This document shows positions 50,107 to 59,613 of a stretch of DNA of 64,000 nt, piece after piece. The notes beneath the pieces were generated by a model that saw nothing but the letters and a program-made list of their open reading frames with translations, did not search any database and was not told where the DNA came from. The DNA is from Verrucomicrobiota bacterium (GTDB taxonomy: Bacteria > Verrucomicrobiota > Verrucomicrobiia > Chthoniobacterales > UBA10450). Position numbers and translations under genes: made by a program. The first letter of the stretch is position 1. Each line of letters begins with the position of its first letter. The stretch spans positions 83,979 through 147,978 of the forward strand of contig QHNH01000016.1 in the NCBI GenBank assembly GCA_003218375.1, written 5' to 3'.

Positions 50107-52500
50107 CTAAACCGCGGCGTCGAGATCGACGAGAATCTCGCGCGGCTTCGCGCCCTCGCCAGGGCCCAATATGCCGCGCTGTTCCAAAATATCAACGATC
50201 CGCGCGGCCCGCGTGTATCCAAGCCGGAGCCGGCGCTGGAGCAATGAAGTCGACGCGCGTTTTTCCTGCCGGATAATTTCGAGGCATTTCTCGACCAGCT
50301 CCTCGTCTTCCTCGGTCACGTCCTCGGCCGGCGCGCTCGCCAGTTCCAGCTTGTCCTGCATCGTGACATCGAACGTCGGCGGACTTTGCGCGGAAACGAA
50401 TTCGACCAGGCGATGAATTTCTTCGTCGGTCACGAGAACGCCCTGGGCGCGGATGAGGCGCGACGTGCTCGGCGGCAGATAGAGCATGTCGCCCTGGCCT
50501 AACAAACGGTCGGCCCCGTTCTCATCGAGGATCACGCGGCTGTCGATCTTCGACGCGACCTGGAACGCGATCCGGCTCGGGATGTTCGCCTTGATCACGC
50601 CGGTGATGACATCGGCCCGCGGCGTTTGCGTTGCGACAATGAGATGAATGCCCGCCGCCCGCGCCATCTGGGTGATGCGCGCGATCGCGCTTTCCACATC
50701 GGCCGGCGCCGTCTGCATCAAGTCCGCCAGCTCGTCGATGATGATCACGATATAGGGCATCCGCTCCGGGATCACCAGTTCGTCCTCGCGCGGCACTTTG
50801 ATTTCATTGGAGGGGCGAGCTCCCGCGAGCCCGGCGTCGTGCGTTTTCTTCGCCGGGCGTCCGTTAAAACTGGTGATATTCCGGACGCCGGCCTGCGCGA
50901 AGATCTTGTAACGCTTCTCCATTTCATCGATCACCCAGCGCAAGGCGAGGAGCACCTTCTTCGGATCGGTCACGACCGGAAATGCCAGGTGCGGCAACGC
51001 ATTGTACATCTGCATCTCGACCACTTTCGGATCGATCATGATGAAGCGGAGCTCTTCCGGCGTGAACCGGAAGATCATGCTGGCGACAAGCGCGTTGATG
51101 CAAACGCTCTTGCCGCTGCCGGTCGTCCCGGCGACAAGCAGGTGCGGCATTTGCGCGAGATCGGCAATGATCGTTTTCCCGTAAACGTCTTTGCCGAGCG
51201 CGAGCGGCAGTTTGGATTTCGCCCGCGCTTCCTCCCAATCCTGCGATTGCAGCAGCTCGCGCAACGTCACCTTCACCTTGCGCGTGTTCGCCAGCTCGAT
51301 GCCGACCGTATCCTTGCCGGGAATCGGCGCGAGAATGTTGATTCGTTCCGCGCGGGTCGCTCGGGCGAGATCGCGTTCGAGCGCGACGATCTTATCCACT
51401 CGCACGCCTTTGGCTGGGTAAACTTCGTAGCGGGTAATCGTCGGGCCTTTCGTGATGTCACCCGCCGCGACCGCGATTCCGAACTGGCCGAGCGTTTCGA
51501 TGAGCACTTGCTGAATTTGCTCGAGCTCCGCGGGATCGACCGCGGTCCGCCCTTCCGTGTCGTGCACGTCGAGGAGATCGATTCCGGGCAGGGTGTAATT
51601 CTCCGCGTCCCAGGTTTTACTCGTTAGGCCGGCCGGCGATTTCGTTTTCGTCTCCGCGCCGCGCAGTTCCGCGAGCGACGGTTTCTTCTTCGCCGGCTCG
51701 CTTGGCAGCGCGGTGGTATCGACCACCTTCGGCTTGGGCCGGTTCGCCAATTCCTCCGGTGGAATAACTGCGGCCGCCGGTTCCGGAACGGCCGCGCCTT
51801 TTTTCTTCAACTGCTTTTCGATGACGCGCTGCTGTTTCGCGAGTTCCTGCTGGCTGATCTCCAGCCGCCCTTTCAAATCCGACTTGCGCAACCGGCGTTT
51901 CAATTGCCATTCCCGCAGGGCCACGATTCCACGACGGATCCCGGCCACGGTTTGCCGGACGAGGTGGATCGGGCGCAGCCCGGTCAGCAGGATCAGGCTC
52001 GTGACATAAACGACTAACAGTAAAAGGCCCGAGCCCACGCGACGGATCGCGAGCGCTTTGGTCAGGAACTTGTTGCCGACGGTGTCGCCGATCCATCCGC
52101 CGGGGCCGGCGTTGAATTGGTAATGCATCCATCTCACTGAACCGGGATAGAGCTGGAGGAGCGACGCCCCGGCGACGATCAGGACCAGGGCCCAGAGCAA
52201 CCGTTTCTGAATGGAAGATTTCGGAACGAACAATTTCGCCGCGCCGAGACCGAGCAGCACAGCCGCCACGAGAAAGGAAGCGGCGCCGATGCAGAAGAAA
52301 AGAAAGCCGGCCACGATCGCTCCCGGCAATCCCATGATGTTCTTCGTATCGGAGGGAACCGTGGAAGAGCTGAAAAGAAAATGGGCCGGGACCTGCCGGA
52401 CATCGTAAGAAATCAAAGCGAAGAAAAGCAGGGTGCCGACGCCGAGAAGGATCAGAGCGAAGACTTCGTTCCAGGCATTGCTTTTTACCGAGCGGGCCAC
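50107..52500 (-). CDS. ftsK: DNA translocase FtsK/SpoIIIE
   Basis: A 797-residue divisome motor. Four membrane helices occupy residues 1-190. A charged linker follows, then the RecA-like motor with Walker A GTTGSGKSVCINAL, Walker B YIVIIIDELADLM and the FtsK/SpoIIIE domain. The C-terminal gamma winged helix (TSLLQRRLRLGYTRAARIVD) reads the KOPS-type sequence. It pumps chromosome termini across the septum. It heads a group with the rodZ-like gene and rimO on the same strand. Confidence 0.96.
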   Translation of the reverse strand: MARSVKSNAWNEVFALILLGVGTLLFFALISYDVRQVPAHFLFSSSTVPSDTKNIMGLPGAIVAGFLFFCIGAASFLVAAVLLGLGAAKLFVPKSSIQKRLLWALVLIVAGASLLQLYPGSVRWMHYQFNAGPGGWIGDTVGNKFLTKALAIRRVGSGLLLLVVYVTSLILLTGLRPIHLVRQTVAGIRRGIVALREWQLKRRLRKSDLKGRLEISQQELAKQQRVIEKQLKKKGAAVPEPAAAVIPPEELANRPKPKVVDTTALPSEPAKKKPSLAELRGAETKTKSPAGLTSKTWDAENYTLPGIDLLDVHDTEGRTAVDPAELEQIQQVLIETLGQFGIAVAAGDITKGPTITRYEVYPAKGVRVDKIVALERDLARATRAERINILAPIPGKDTVGIELANTRKVKVTLRELLQSQDWEEARAKSKLPLALGKDVYGKTIIADLAQMPHLLVAGTTGSGKSVCINALVASMIFRFTPEELRFIMIDPKVVEMQMYNALPHLAFPVVTDPKKVLLALRWVIDEMEKRYKIFAQAGVRNITSFNGRPAKKTHDAGLAGARPSNEIKVPREDELVIPERMPYIVIIIDELADLMQTAPADVESAIARITQMARAAGIHLIVATQTPRADVITGVIKANIPSRIAFQVASKIDSRVILDENGADRLLGQGDMLYLPPSTSRLIRAQGVLVTDEEIHRLVEFVSAQSPPTFDVTMQDKLELASAPAEDVTEEDEELVEKCLEIIRQEKRASTSLLQRRLRLGYTRAARIVDILEQRGILGPGEGAKPREILVDLDAAV

Positions 52501-52544
52501 TGGCGCTCATAGTAATCCGGCGAGAGGGCCTTTCAATTTGCATT

Positions 52545-52629
52545 TCGGAGGGACGTGCTTCTGCGCGTCCCAAATATCTTGTCGTGCGCGTTCTAAATGA
52601 ATGGGACGTGCAGAAGCACGTCCCTCCGA
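52545..52629. repeat. Paired inverted element, GGAGGGACGTGC type
   Basis: The arms 52545-52572 and 52602-52629 are inverse copies over 28 bases with one mismatch. Each holds a GGGACGTGC..GCACGTCCC-like hairpin. It lies in the divergent spacer between ftsK and a small lipoprotein. Its forward reading gives GRAEARPS. Confidence 0.8.
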
Positions 52630-52678
52630 CAGTTCGCTCTTGCGCCCCGCAACGCCCGGCGCTTATGTGCGAAACCTT

Positions 52679-52900
52679 ATGCGATCATTTCTTCGCAAAG
52701 CCGGCCTTGTTCTCGCTCTCGGCTCGTTAGTCTTCTTTCTCTCCTGCGAGCGCCATCGGGTTGACGAACTTCCAATCGAACCGCAGGCAAAAGCGCCCGC
52801 CGAGAAACACGCGTCGATGACTCACGAGTCGCACGCTTCTCCATCGCCCGCCGCTCGCTCCACGCCGGCGAATTTTTTCCCGGATAAACCGAAACCGTAG
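52679..52900 (+). CDS. Small lipoprotein
   Basis: A 73-residue protein from ATG 52679. The signal MRSFLRKAGLVLALG, SLVFFLSC ends in a lipobox with Cys at residue 23. The mature part is a short Pro/Lys/His/Ser-rich tail with no domain. The open frame extends upstream into the inverted element but that part has no start of its own. It precedes the peptide transporter by 20 bases. Function unknown. Confidence 0.6.
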   Translation: MRSFLRKAGLVLALGSLVFFLSCERHRVDELPIEPQAKAPAEKHASMTHESHASPSPAARSTPANFFPDKPKP

Positions 52901-52920
52901 TCAGTCAGGCAAAGGGAAGC

Positions 52921-54351
52921 ATGGCTAAACCCGAATACGCGACATCGCCTCCCAACATTACCGGCATGCCGCCGGGCGTGCCTTACATCATCGGCAACGA
53001 AGGCGCCGAGCGGTTCAGCTTTTACGGGATGCGGACCATCCTCATCATGTTCATGACCCAGTACATGGTCAACAAATCCGGCGTGCTCGAGGGGATGCCG
53101 CAGAACGAAGCTCAGGGCTGGTTCCACCAATTCGTCTCGTCGGTTTACTGGATGCCCATAATCGGGGCGCTGCTTTCGGATGGGTGGCTCGGAAAATACC
53201 GGACCATCTTCTATCTCTCGATCGTTTACTGCCTCGGCCACTTCACGCTCGCGTTCATGGACACCGCGGCTGGAATCGCGTTTGGGCAGAAATGGATCTT
53301 GGCGATCGGACTCATTTTGATTGCGTTGGGCGCGGGCGGGATCAAGCCCTGCGTCTCAGCCAACGTCGGCGACCAGTTTGGCGAATCGAACAAGCATCTG
53401 CTCTCGAAAATTTTTGGCTGGTTCTATTTCTCGATCAATCTCGGCTCGTCCTTCTCGATTTACCTTTGCCCTATCCTGCTGCACGAAGCGAATTGGGGAC
53501 CGCGCTGGGCCTTTGGCCTGCCCGGCATCTTGATGTTTATCGCCACCGTGATTTTCTGGCTCGGCCGCAACAAGATGGTGCACGTGCCGCCCGGTGGCCT
53601 CGGATTTCTCCGCGATATGGTGAGTAAAGAAGGGCGCGGTGTCCTCCTGCGCGTTTGGACGATCTTCGTGTTCACCATGATTTTCTGGGCGCTCTGGGAT
53701 CAAAGCAGCGGTGGTGAATGGACCATCCAATGCCAGAACATGGATCTGTATCTGAATCTCGGATTCTTCGGTTTCACCCTGCTGCCCGAACAGGTCAACG
53801 TGGTGAACGGCATCTTCATTCTCGCGATGATCCCGTTCTTTAACTACAAGCTTTATCCGTGGATCAGCCGTGTCTTCCCGCTGACCGAATTGCGGAAGAT
53901 CGGCCTCGGCTTATTTCTCACCGCGCTGTCGTTCGTCGTGATCTGGATGATTCAGCTGAACATCGACCACGGCGGCCGTCCGACCGTATGGTGGCAATTC
54001 CTCGCCTACGTCATTCTCTCCGCGGGCGAGGTGATGGTGTCGATCACCGGACTTGAGTTCGCTTATACGCAGGCGCCGAACCGGATGAAGAGCCTGCTCA
54101 TGGCGATGTGGCTGCTGTCGATCTCGCTCGGCAACCAGATTCCGTCGATCATTAGCTTCCTCATTCCGAAACTGAAATCGATGGGAATGAATCTCGAAGG
54201 CGCAAATTACTTCCGGTTCTTCACCTACCTGATGTTCGCGACCTCGATCATCTACATTTTCGTCTCGCGCCATTACAAAGAACGCACCTACCTGCAATCG
54301 CAGGAGCCGCATCCGGAAGAACCGATGCTCGCGGCCGGCGCTCCAACCTAA
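52921..54351 (+). CDS. POT-family proton-dependent peptide transporter
   Basis: A 476-residue major facilitator protein with about 12 membrane segments. NEGAERFSFYGMRTILIMFM is the ExxERFxYYG POT signature; GAGGIKPCVSANVGDQFGE and FYFSINLGS are the other family motifs. It would bring di- and tripeptides into the cell with protons. Its neighbour, a DUF885 peptidase starting six bases after its stop, may process the peptides; this is inference. Confidence 0.95.
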   Translation: MAKPEYATSPPNITGMPPGVPYIIGNEGAERFSFYGMRTILIMFMTQYMVNKSGVLEGMPQNEAQGWFHQFVSSVYWMPIIGALLSDGWLGKYRTIFYLSIVYCLGHFTLAFMDTAAGIAFGQKWILAIGLILIALGAGGIKPCVSANVGDQFGESNKHLLSKIFGWFYFSINLGSSFSIYLCPILLHEANWGPRWAFGLPGILMFIATVIFWLGRNKMVHVPPGGLGFLRDMVSKEGRGVLLRVWTIFVFTMIFWALWDQSSGGEWTIQCQNMDLYLNLGFFGFTLLPEQVNVVNGIFILAMIPFFNYKLYPWISRVFPLTELRKIGLGLFLTALSFVVIWMIQLNIDHGGRPTVWWQFLAYVILSAGEVMVSITGLEFAYTQAPNRMKSLLMAMWLLSISLGNQIPSIISFLIPKLKSMGMNLEGANYFRFFTYLMFATSIIYIFVSRHYKERTYLQSQEPHPEEPMLAAGAPT

Positions 54352-54357
54352 CCAACC

Positions 54358-56091
54358 ATGAAACTCGTTACCTTTTCTCTCGCAGTTGCAGTGTCCTTAT
54401 TCGCCACGAATTTGTTCGCCACGCCGGAAGACGATCGCTTCCAGAAACTGGCGAAGGATTACATCGAAGGGTTGCTGCAATCGAATCCGGAATACGCGAC
54501 GGAGCTGGGCGACCATCGGTTTGATGACCGGCTTACCGATTACTCCGACGACGCGGTGGCCAAGGAACTCGCTCGCGCCAAGGACGTCCGCCAGCAGCTC
54601 GAGCAATTCAACGATCTCACGAAGCTGACCGGTCCGAACCGGGTCGATGTCCGATTGCTGAAGGATAATATCGATAACGAGATCTTCGGGATTGAGGAGT
54701 TGAAGGAGCGCGAATGGAATCCGCTTCTCTACAACCAGAGCCTGGCCAACAGCCTCTATCTTCTCGTCGCTCGCGATTTCGCGCCGGCTGAACAACGCGC
54801 GGCCAGTATCCGCGCCCGGCTGGAAAAGATTCCCGCCGTTATCGCGCAAGCGAAAGCGAACCTGAAAAACCCGCCGCAGGTTTACACCGAGACCGCGATC
54901 GATCAAACCCAGGGCGCGATCGCGCTCGTCAAGGAAGGGCTCAACGAGACGCTCGACAAAGCCCCGAAAGCCAAAGTCGATCTCGCGCCGGCCCAGGAGA
55001 AAGCAATCGCCGCTCTGACCGATTACAAAACGTGGCTCCAAAAAGATCTGCTCCCGCGTTCGACCGGTGATTTCCGGATCGGCGTGGACAAGTTCCGAAA
55101 AAAACTTCGGTTCGCCCTTGCCTCCGACATGTCGATGGAAGATCTCATGAAGGCGGCACGCGCCGATCTCGAGCAAACGCAAAAGGCCATCTACGAAACC
55201 GCGCTGCCGCTCTACAAGAAACAGTTCCCCAACGCGGATGCGGCGACGTTGAGCGATCGCAAGAAAGTCACGACCGCCGTGCTCGACAAGCTGGCGGAGG
55301 AGCGGCCTAACGACAAGACGATCGTCGATTATTCGAAAACGGTCCTGAAAGAGGCGACTGACTTTGTGAAATCGAAGAATCTGGTGACCGTGCCCACTAC
55401 GCCGATCGACATTATCGTCATGCCGGAATTCAAGCGCGGCCAGGCGATCGCCTACTGCGATTCGGCCGGGCCACTGGAGAAAAACGGCAAAACCTTTTTC
55501 GCCGTCGCGCCTACGCCTGACGATTGGAACCAGCAGCGCAAAGATTCCTTCTTCCGCGAGTACAACAACTGCATGGTGCGCGACCTGACCGTGCACGAAG
55601 CGATGCCGGGACATTACCTGCAGCTCGCGCACTCGAATGAATTCAAGGCGCCGACCCTCGTCCGCGCGATTTTCCAGAGCGGAACCTTCATCGAGGGATG
55701 GGCCGTTTACACCGAGCAGGTTATGGCCGAGACGGGTTATGGCGGGCCGGAAGTGAAAATGCAGCAGCTCAAAATGCGGCTCCGCGTAATCTGCAACGCG
55801 ATCATCGATCAATCGATCCACGCCGGGAACATGAGCGAACAGGAAGCGCTCGACGTGATGATGAAAGAAGGATTCCAGCAGGAAGGCGAAGCAGTCGCGA
55901 AATGGAAACGCGCCAGGCTGAGCTCATCCCAGCTCTCGACTTATTTCGTTGGCGTGACCGAGCACCTCGCGCTGCGCGAACAGGCGAAAGCGCGCGACGG
56001 CGCGAAGTTCGATCTCAAGAAATATAACGACACCGTAATTTCCTTCGGCAGCCCGCCCGTGAAGTACGTGCGGGAGATGATGGGGCTGTAG
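54358..56091 (+). CDS. DUF885-family zinc peptidase, exported
   Basis: A 577-residue protein with a signal peptide (LVTFSLAVAVSLFATNLFA). DUF885 proteins are mostly helical and carry an HExxxxH zinc motif, seen here as HEAMPGH (His413, Glu414, His419); a downstream Glu (FIEGWAVYTEQ) completes the site. This fits a gluzincin-type carboxypeptidase. It starts six bases after the peptide transporter, suggesting a shared role in peptide use. Substrate is unknown. Confidence 0.87.
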   Translation: MKLVTFSLAVAVSLFATNLFATPEDDRFQKLAKDYIEGLLQSNPEYATELGDHRFDDRLTDYSDDAVAKELARAKDVRQQLEQFNDLTKLTGPNRVDVRLLKDNIDNEIFGIEELKEREWNPLLYNQSLANSLYLLVARDFAPAEQRAASIRARLEKIPAVIAQAKANLKNPPQVYTETAIDQTQGAIALVKEGLNETLDKAPKAKVDLAPAQEKAIAALTDYKTWLQKDLLPRSTGDFRIGVDKFRKKLRFALASDMSMEDLMKAARADLEQTQKAIYETALPLYKKQFPNADAATLSDRKKVTTAVLDKLAEERPNDKTIVDYSKTVLKEATDFVKSKNLVTVPTTPIDIIVMPEFKRGQAIAYCDSAGPLEKNGKTFFAVAPTPDDWNQQRKDSFFREYNNCMVRDLTVHEAMPGHYLQLAHSNEFKAPTLVRAIFQSGTFIEGWAVYTEQVMAETGYGGPEVKMQQLKMRLRVICNAIIDQSIHAGNMSEQEALDVMMKEGFQQEGEAVAKWKRARLSSSQLSTYFVGVTEHLALREQAKARDGAKFDLKKYNDTVISFGSPPVKYVREMMGL

Positions 56092-56108
56092 CGCTGTATG
56101 GGATGTCT

Positions 56109-56195
56109 TCTGTAGCCGCTTCGCTGTGCGAAGCGCGATGGTGGCCCTCGAATCGACATCCATACCCACGCCGCCCACAGGGCGGCGGCTACAGA
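56109..56195. repeat. Paired inverted element, TCTGTAGCCGC type
   Basis: The left arm begins TCTGTAGCCGCTTCGCTG (56109) and the right arm ends GGCGGCGGCTACAGA (56195). The outer 11-13 bases pair. Each arm has its own inner hairpin, CGCTTCGCTGTGCGAAGCG on the left and CCGCCCACAGGGCGG on the right, so the arms differ inside. It separates the convergent peptidase and ligase-like genes. Confidence 0.72.
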
Positions 56196-56202
56196 AACGC
56201 CG

Positions 56203-57417
56203 TCAGCGGCGAGCTTTCTTCGCCGCCATCAATTTCGCCAGGCGATCCAGATTGAAGATCCGGCGCTCGCCCGTCTTCGCTTCGCGGAACATCACTTCGT
56301 ACCAGCCTTGCATTCGCTCCGCGACGTAACGTTTGCCGCGGATCAGAATCGGTTGCCGCGCGATTACGCGGTGAATCACTTTCTCGTAAGCCGAGCGCGG
56401 CCAGTGCCGTATCCGGCGGCGGTTCCAATTCCATTCCTGGCCGGCGTCGTCATAGTCTTCGGGTCGCTCCGGGAAGTCGAGCAGCGAACGCGCGTTGCCG
56501 TCGAAGACTGCTTCGATGTGTCGCAACGTTTCGAGATCGGCGACCCGGCGAATGCTGGCACGAAACGGCTGGAGCGTTTCGTGCGCGATGGCGCGCAGAC
56601 TCAGTTCCCGGCCATCGCGCAATTTCCAGATCGGGGCGTTCACGTTGGAAGTAAAAGGATTCCGCGCCAGCGATTGCTTCGTCACTCGCCAGCCCTGGCG
56701 CGACGAATGTTTCCGAAGCCGGAACGGCGCAAACCGCGGAATGTCATTCGCCTCGAGCTGGGCCAGATCGTAATCAGCCCACGCGCTCACGACTTGCGCG
56801 GTCCCGGCAATGAACGCGCACGTGGCCAGCATGAGAGCGGCGTCCGGAGTGAAATCCGCCGTCACTTCCAGCCGCTTCCCGCGCGGTCGCACACCTACGG
56901 CGGTGCTCTTGCGATTAGCCGCCAGCAGCATCACGGGAGCAGGAAGAATGTGGGCCAGCAAATGGCCGAGCCGTTTCGCATCGCGCTCGGGCGAGGCGTG
57001 CTCGGTTTGGAACGAGAAATTGTAATGCGTGCTGAAGCCTTGCAGGCGGGCCCGGCATTTCTGACGCCGGGCCCAGCGTCGCAGCTCCGACCCGACATAA
57101 TGGATTTGCTCCCACAAGAGTCGCGTCGCGCGATAACAACAGCCCGGCTCCAGTTCCACGATCGGCGTCGCCACTTCGATCACACCGGTGTCGAAATAAA
57201 TCGCGCCGCCGGATGGGAGCTGGAAGGAACGCCCGGTGCGCGGAAGCATCTTCCGGCGAATCAGCCGTTGCGGCGTTCCGAAAATCTTTTCGGGCCGTTG
57301 CCTGACGTCATCGATGATGAGGCTGAATTCCGCCTCGAGGCCGATGACCGCGCGCGGCGGCGGAAGATAAATGTGCCCGCCGGCCTTGGATCGATCTTCT
57401 TTCACGATTCGCTGCAT
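56203..57417 (-). CDS. Putative amidoligase (GCS2-like COOH-NH2 ligase)
   Basis: A 404-residue protein resembling the glutamate-cysteine ligase fold: VIGLEAEFSLIIDD is the first Glu-containing strand, LPSGGAIYFDTGVIEVATPI the second metal and substrate strand, and RLQGFSTHYNFSF the third. These match amidoligase families that join a carboxylate to an amine with ATP. Its start overlaps the M15-like peptidase by 16 bases, in a cluster with a beta-lactamase-fold protein and a C26 amidotransferase. A role in making or recycling an amide-linked peptide, perhaps of the wall, is inference. Confidence 0.65.
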   Translation of the reverse strand: MQRIVKEDRSKAGGHIYLPPPRAVIGLEAEFSLIIDDVRQRPEKIFGTPQRLIRRKMLPRTGRSFQLPSGGAIYFDTGVIEVATPIVELEPGCCYRATRLLWEQIHYVGSELRRWARRQKCRARLQGFSTHYNFSFQTEHASPERDAKRLGHLLAHILPAPVMLLAANRKSTAVGVRPRGKRLEVTADFTPDAALMLATCAFIAGTAQVVSAWADYDLAQLEANDIPRFAPFRLRKHSSRQGWRVTKQSLARNPFTSNVNAPIWKLRDGRELSLRAIAHETLQPFRASIRRVADLETLRHIEAVFDGNARSLLDFPERPEDYDDAGQEWNWNRRRIRHWPRSAYEKVIHRVIARQPILIRGKRYVAERMQGWYEVMFREAKTGERRIFNLDRLAKLMAAKKARR

Positions 57418-58013
57418 TCCCGTGGCACCAGTGTGAGATAACCCAGATCGACCTGGAGATGATCGTCCCCGTCCTTATAAGATCGGACAAAAACTTCAGC
57501 GCCGAGCGAAGCGGCGATGCCGGCGTAACGCGCGATCGATTTCTCGTGGTCGAGGTAAGTGTCTCCGACGCGATAAATGTCAGCGGCTGTGCCCCAACTG
57601 TGGAGGGAGACAGCTTTGTTGGCGCGATGCGTGGGTGAGCGGTAGCCGCCGTTGGCGCTGATGAAAACCGCCGCGTCCACTTCGCGGCGAAAATCCTCGA
57701 GATAACGCGCAAGTGCCAGGATCGCGCACGGCACGTAATGAGGAAACGTGCGCAAGAGCAGGTCCGTTTCGCGCGAATCAACGGTGATCAATTCCGACAA
57801 AGTGAAATGGGTCGCGACGCGCAACGAGCGCGCTTCCTCCCAAGTCGGTACCTCGAAAAAAAATCGCGGCAAATGATGGAGCGTTCCGTTTTCATCTGCG
57901 ACCGCTTCTCCCGGCCGCAGGGCCACGCGATGTTCGGCGGAGAGTTTCAACCCATCGACCGCTTTCAGTTCTTCTGGACCAGTCATGCTTTGACCTCCAC
58001 TCCGGTCAGACAT
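57402..58013 (-). CDS. M15-like D,D-carboxypeptidase family protein
   Basis: A 203-residue protein with no signal peptide. ISANGGYRSPTHRANK, SLHSWGTAADIYRVG and DGDDHLQVDLGYL give the metal site of the DUF882/M15 fold (His, Asp, His). M15 enzymes cut D-Ala-containing peptides. The ATG at 58013 overlaps the upstream gene by 31 bases; an ATG at 57986 would reduce the overlap to four bases and is plausible. Its cytosolic location is unusual for a wall enzyme. Confidence 0.75.
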   Translation of the reverse strand: MSDRSGGQSMTGPEELKAVDGLKLSAEHRVALRPGEAVADENGTLHHLPRFFFEVPTWEEARSLRVATHFTLSELITVDSRETDLLLRTFPHYVPCAILALARYLEDFRREVDAAVFISANGGYRSPTHRANKAVSLHSWGTAADIYRVGDTYLDHEKSIARYAGIAASLGAEVFVRSYKDGDDHLQVDLGYLTLVPRECSES

Positions 58014-58828
58014 TGAAACACGGCCTCGGATATTTTGGCGATGGCTTCACGGCGGCCGTTCGTTTCCGAGAAAACTTCGGTCAGGACAACCAGAATGTAG
58101 GGCTCGCGCTCGGGAAGATAGACGATCCCGGCATCGTGGCAGGCGGTGGAAATTTCGCCGGTCTTGTGGGCGACGCTGGCGTGCGCGGGCAGCGGAGCGG
58201 GGATCATGGAATTGAATCGCTGCTGGAGCAGGATGTTGATGGCTCGGTCGCGGCTGGCCTTCGAGAGAAAATCGCCGCGGAGAGTCGCGAAAAGATCGAG
58301 TAACCCTGAGGCCGTCGTTTCGTTATTGAAGTTTTGGTCGTGCGCCTTTTTATCGTCAACGCCGCGCCGAAGGTCGACGCCGCTTACGCCCGCCTCGCGC
58401 AGGACGCGCTGCCCTTCTCCGACCGTGATGTAATCGAGGAGCAAATTCGTCGCGAGGTTGCTGCTGGAAACGATCATCCATTCCGCGAGGTCAGAGATTT
58501 TCGCCGTCCAGCCCACCAAACGGTGCAGCTGCGGATAGCCGTCCGATTCCGGGTCGATCCGGAATGGCGTGCGATCGATCGCGCTCAGGAAGCGGTTCCG
58601 GACATGCAACGTGTCCTCGGGGCGGATTCGCTCGTCGTCGATGGCTTTGCCGATCGCGAGCAGGATGGCGACCTTGATCGTGCTGGCGGCGTGGAAGCGG
58701 CGATCGGCATGGATCGCGAAACGGAAATCCGTCTCGTAATCCCGGAGGGCGACCGCGTAGGCGACGGCTTTACTTTCGCTCATGATGCGTTCGCAGGCCT
58801 GTCGCAGCGCTTCGGTCCGGTCTTCCAT
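57983..58828 (-). CDS. Serine beta-lactamase-fold hydrolase (class A-like)
   Basis: A 281-residue penicillin-binding-fold protein without a signal peptide. S49-T-I-K52 is the catalytic SxxK, S122-S-N124 is the SxN motif and K222-T-G224 is the KTG box. The class A Glu166 omega loop is not clear; NNETTASG (168-175) stands near that place. It could be a peptidase or a cytosolic amidase rather than an antibiotic-degrading enzyme. It heads the minus-strand group. Its start codon overlaps a possible start of the divergent amidotransferase, though the preferred start there is further in. Confidence 0.8.
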   Translation of the reverse strand: MEDRTEALRQACERIMSESKAVAYAVALRDYETDFRFAIHADRRFHAASTIKVAILLAIGKAIDDERIRPEDTLHVRNRFLSAIDRTPFRIDPESDGYPQLHRLVGWTAKISDLAEWMIVSSSNLATNLLLDYITVGEGQRVLREAGVSGVDLRRGVDDKKAHDQNFNNETTASGLLDLFATLRGDFLSKASRDRAINILLQQRFNSMIPAPLPAHASVAHKTGEISTACHDAGIVYLPEREPYILVVLTEVFSETNGRREAIAKISEAVFQCLTGVEVKA

Positions 58829-58880
58829 GATAGGGCGGGCTGCTATTTACAACGGAGATGAAGGGTCGCAAAGTCCGGCC

Positions 58881-59522
58881 ATGCCGCACGTGGCCACCTG
58901 GATTCGAGCAAAGGACGAGAAATGGTTTCGTCGCGCTTTCGCGAAACACCCGAACGTGCGGCTCTGGAACGCGCGCACCCAGCAGGTGCCATTGGAAAAA
59001 ATGCAGGGCCTGCTTTTGAGCGGCGGGGCCGATGTCGCGGAAGAATTTCTCCACCAGCCGGTGCCGGATCCTTCCATTCTCGACCAGGACGTCGAACCGG
59101 AGCGGGATCGTTGGGAATTTGAAGCGACGAAAGCTGCGCTCGAACGGCGGCTGCCGATCTTTGCGATTTGCAAAGGCATGCAGCTTTTCAACGTCGCCCT
59201 CGGCGGCACCCTGCGCCTCGATATCCCCGGGCATAACGCGCCGGAAATGAAGGAACATAATATTCAGCCGTTACGGACCGACCGCTCCGCGACCCACCGG
59301 CTCGACTGCGTCAACAGCTCGCATCACCAGGCCGTCGATCGGCTCGGTGAAGGCCTGGAAGTGGAAGCCTGGTGCAAGACTGACGACATCATCGAGCAGA
59401 TGCGCCTCCGCGATTATCCGTTTGCCCTCGCGGTTCAATATCACCCCGAGCGCGGGGAAGGTTACGAAGCGCTCTTCGCGGACTTCGTCGCCCACCTCGG
59501 GAACTCTCAGAAAAAAATTTAG
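58881..59522 (+). CDS. Class I glutamine amidotransferase-like (peptidase C26) protein
   Basis: A 213-residue protein from ATG 58881, which fits the family start (MPHVATWIRAKDEKWFRRAF). An in-frame ATG at 58827 is possible. GLLLSGGADV, AICKGMQLFNVALGG with Cys97 as nucleophile, SSHHQAVD and AVQYHPERGEG form the PuuD-like gamma-glutamyl hydrolase core. C26 enzymes cut gamma-glutamyl amides. It is divergent from the beta-lactamase/peptidase/amidoligase group and may act on their product. Confidence 0.85.
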   Translation: MPHVATWIRAKDEKWFRRAFAKHPNVRLWNARTQQVPLEKMQGLLLSGGADVAEEFLHQPVPDPSILDQDVEPERDRWEFEATKAALERRLPIFAICKGMQLFNVALGGTLRLDIPGHNAPEMKEHNIQPLRTDRSATHRLDCVNSSHHQAVDRLGEGLEVEAWCKTDDIIEQMRLRDYPFALAVQYHPERGEGYEALFADFVAHLGNSQKKI

Positions 59523-59590
59523 ACAGGACTAACAGGATTGACGGGATTACTCAGAAGAAAAAATCCTGTTAAATCCTGTTAATCCTGTCT
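59521..59590. repeat. Paired inverted element, AACAGGATT type
   Basis: The left arm AGACAGGACTAACAGGATTG (59521-59540, continuing) is met by the right arm, three copies of AATCCTGTT ending AATCCTGTCT (59562-59590). Arms are made of nine- to ten-base words. It starts at the amidotransferase stop. Confidence 0.75.
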
Positions 59591-59613
59591 GTTTCATTTC
59601 ACATTCATTCCCT

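Noticed and set aside
54397-55821. 474-residue minus-strand frame
   Set aside because: Antisense to the DUF885 peptidase, which has a signal peptide and the HExxxxH motif.
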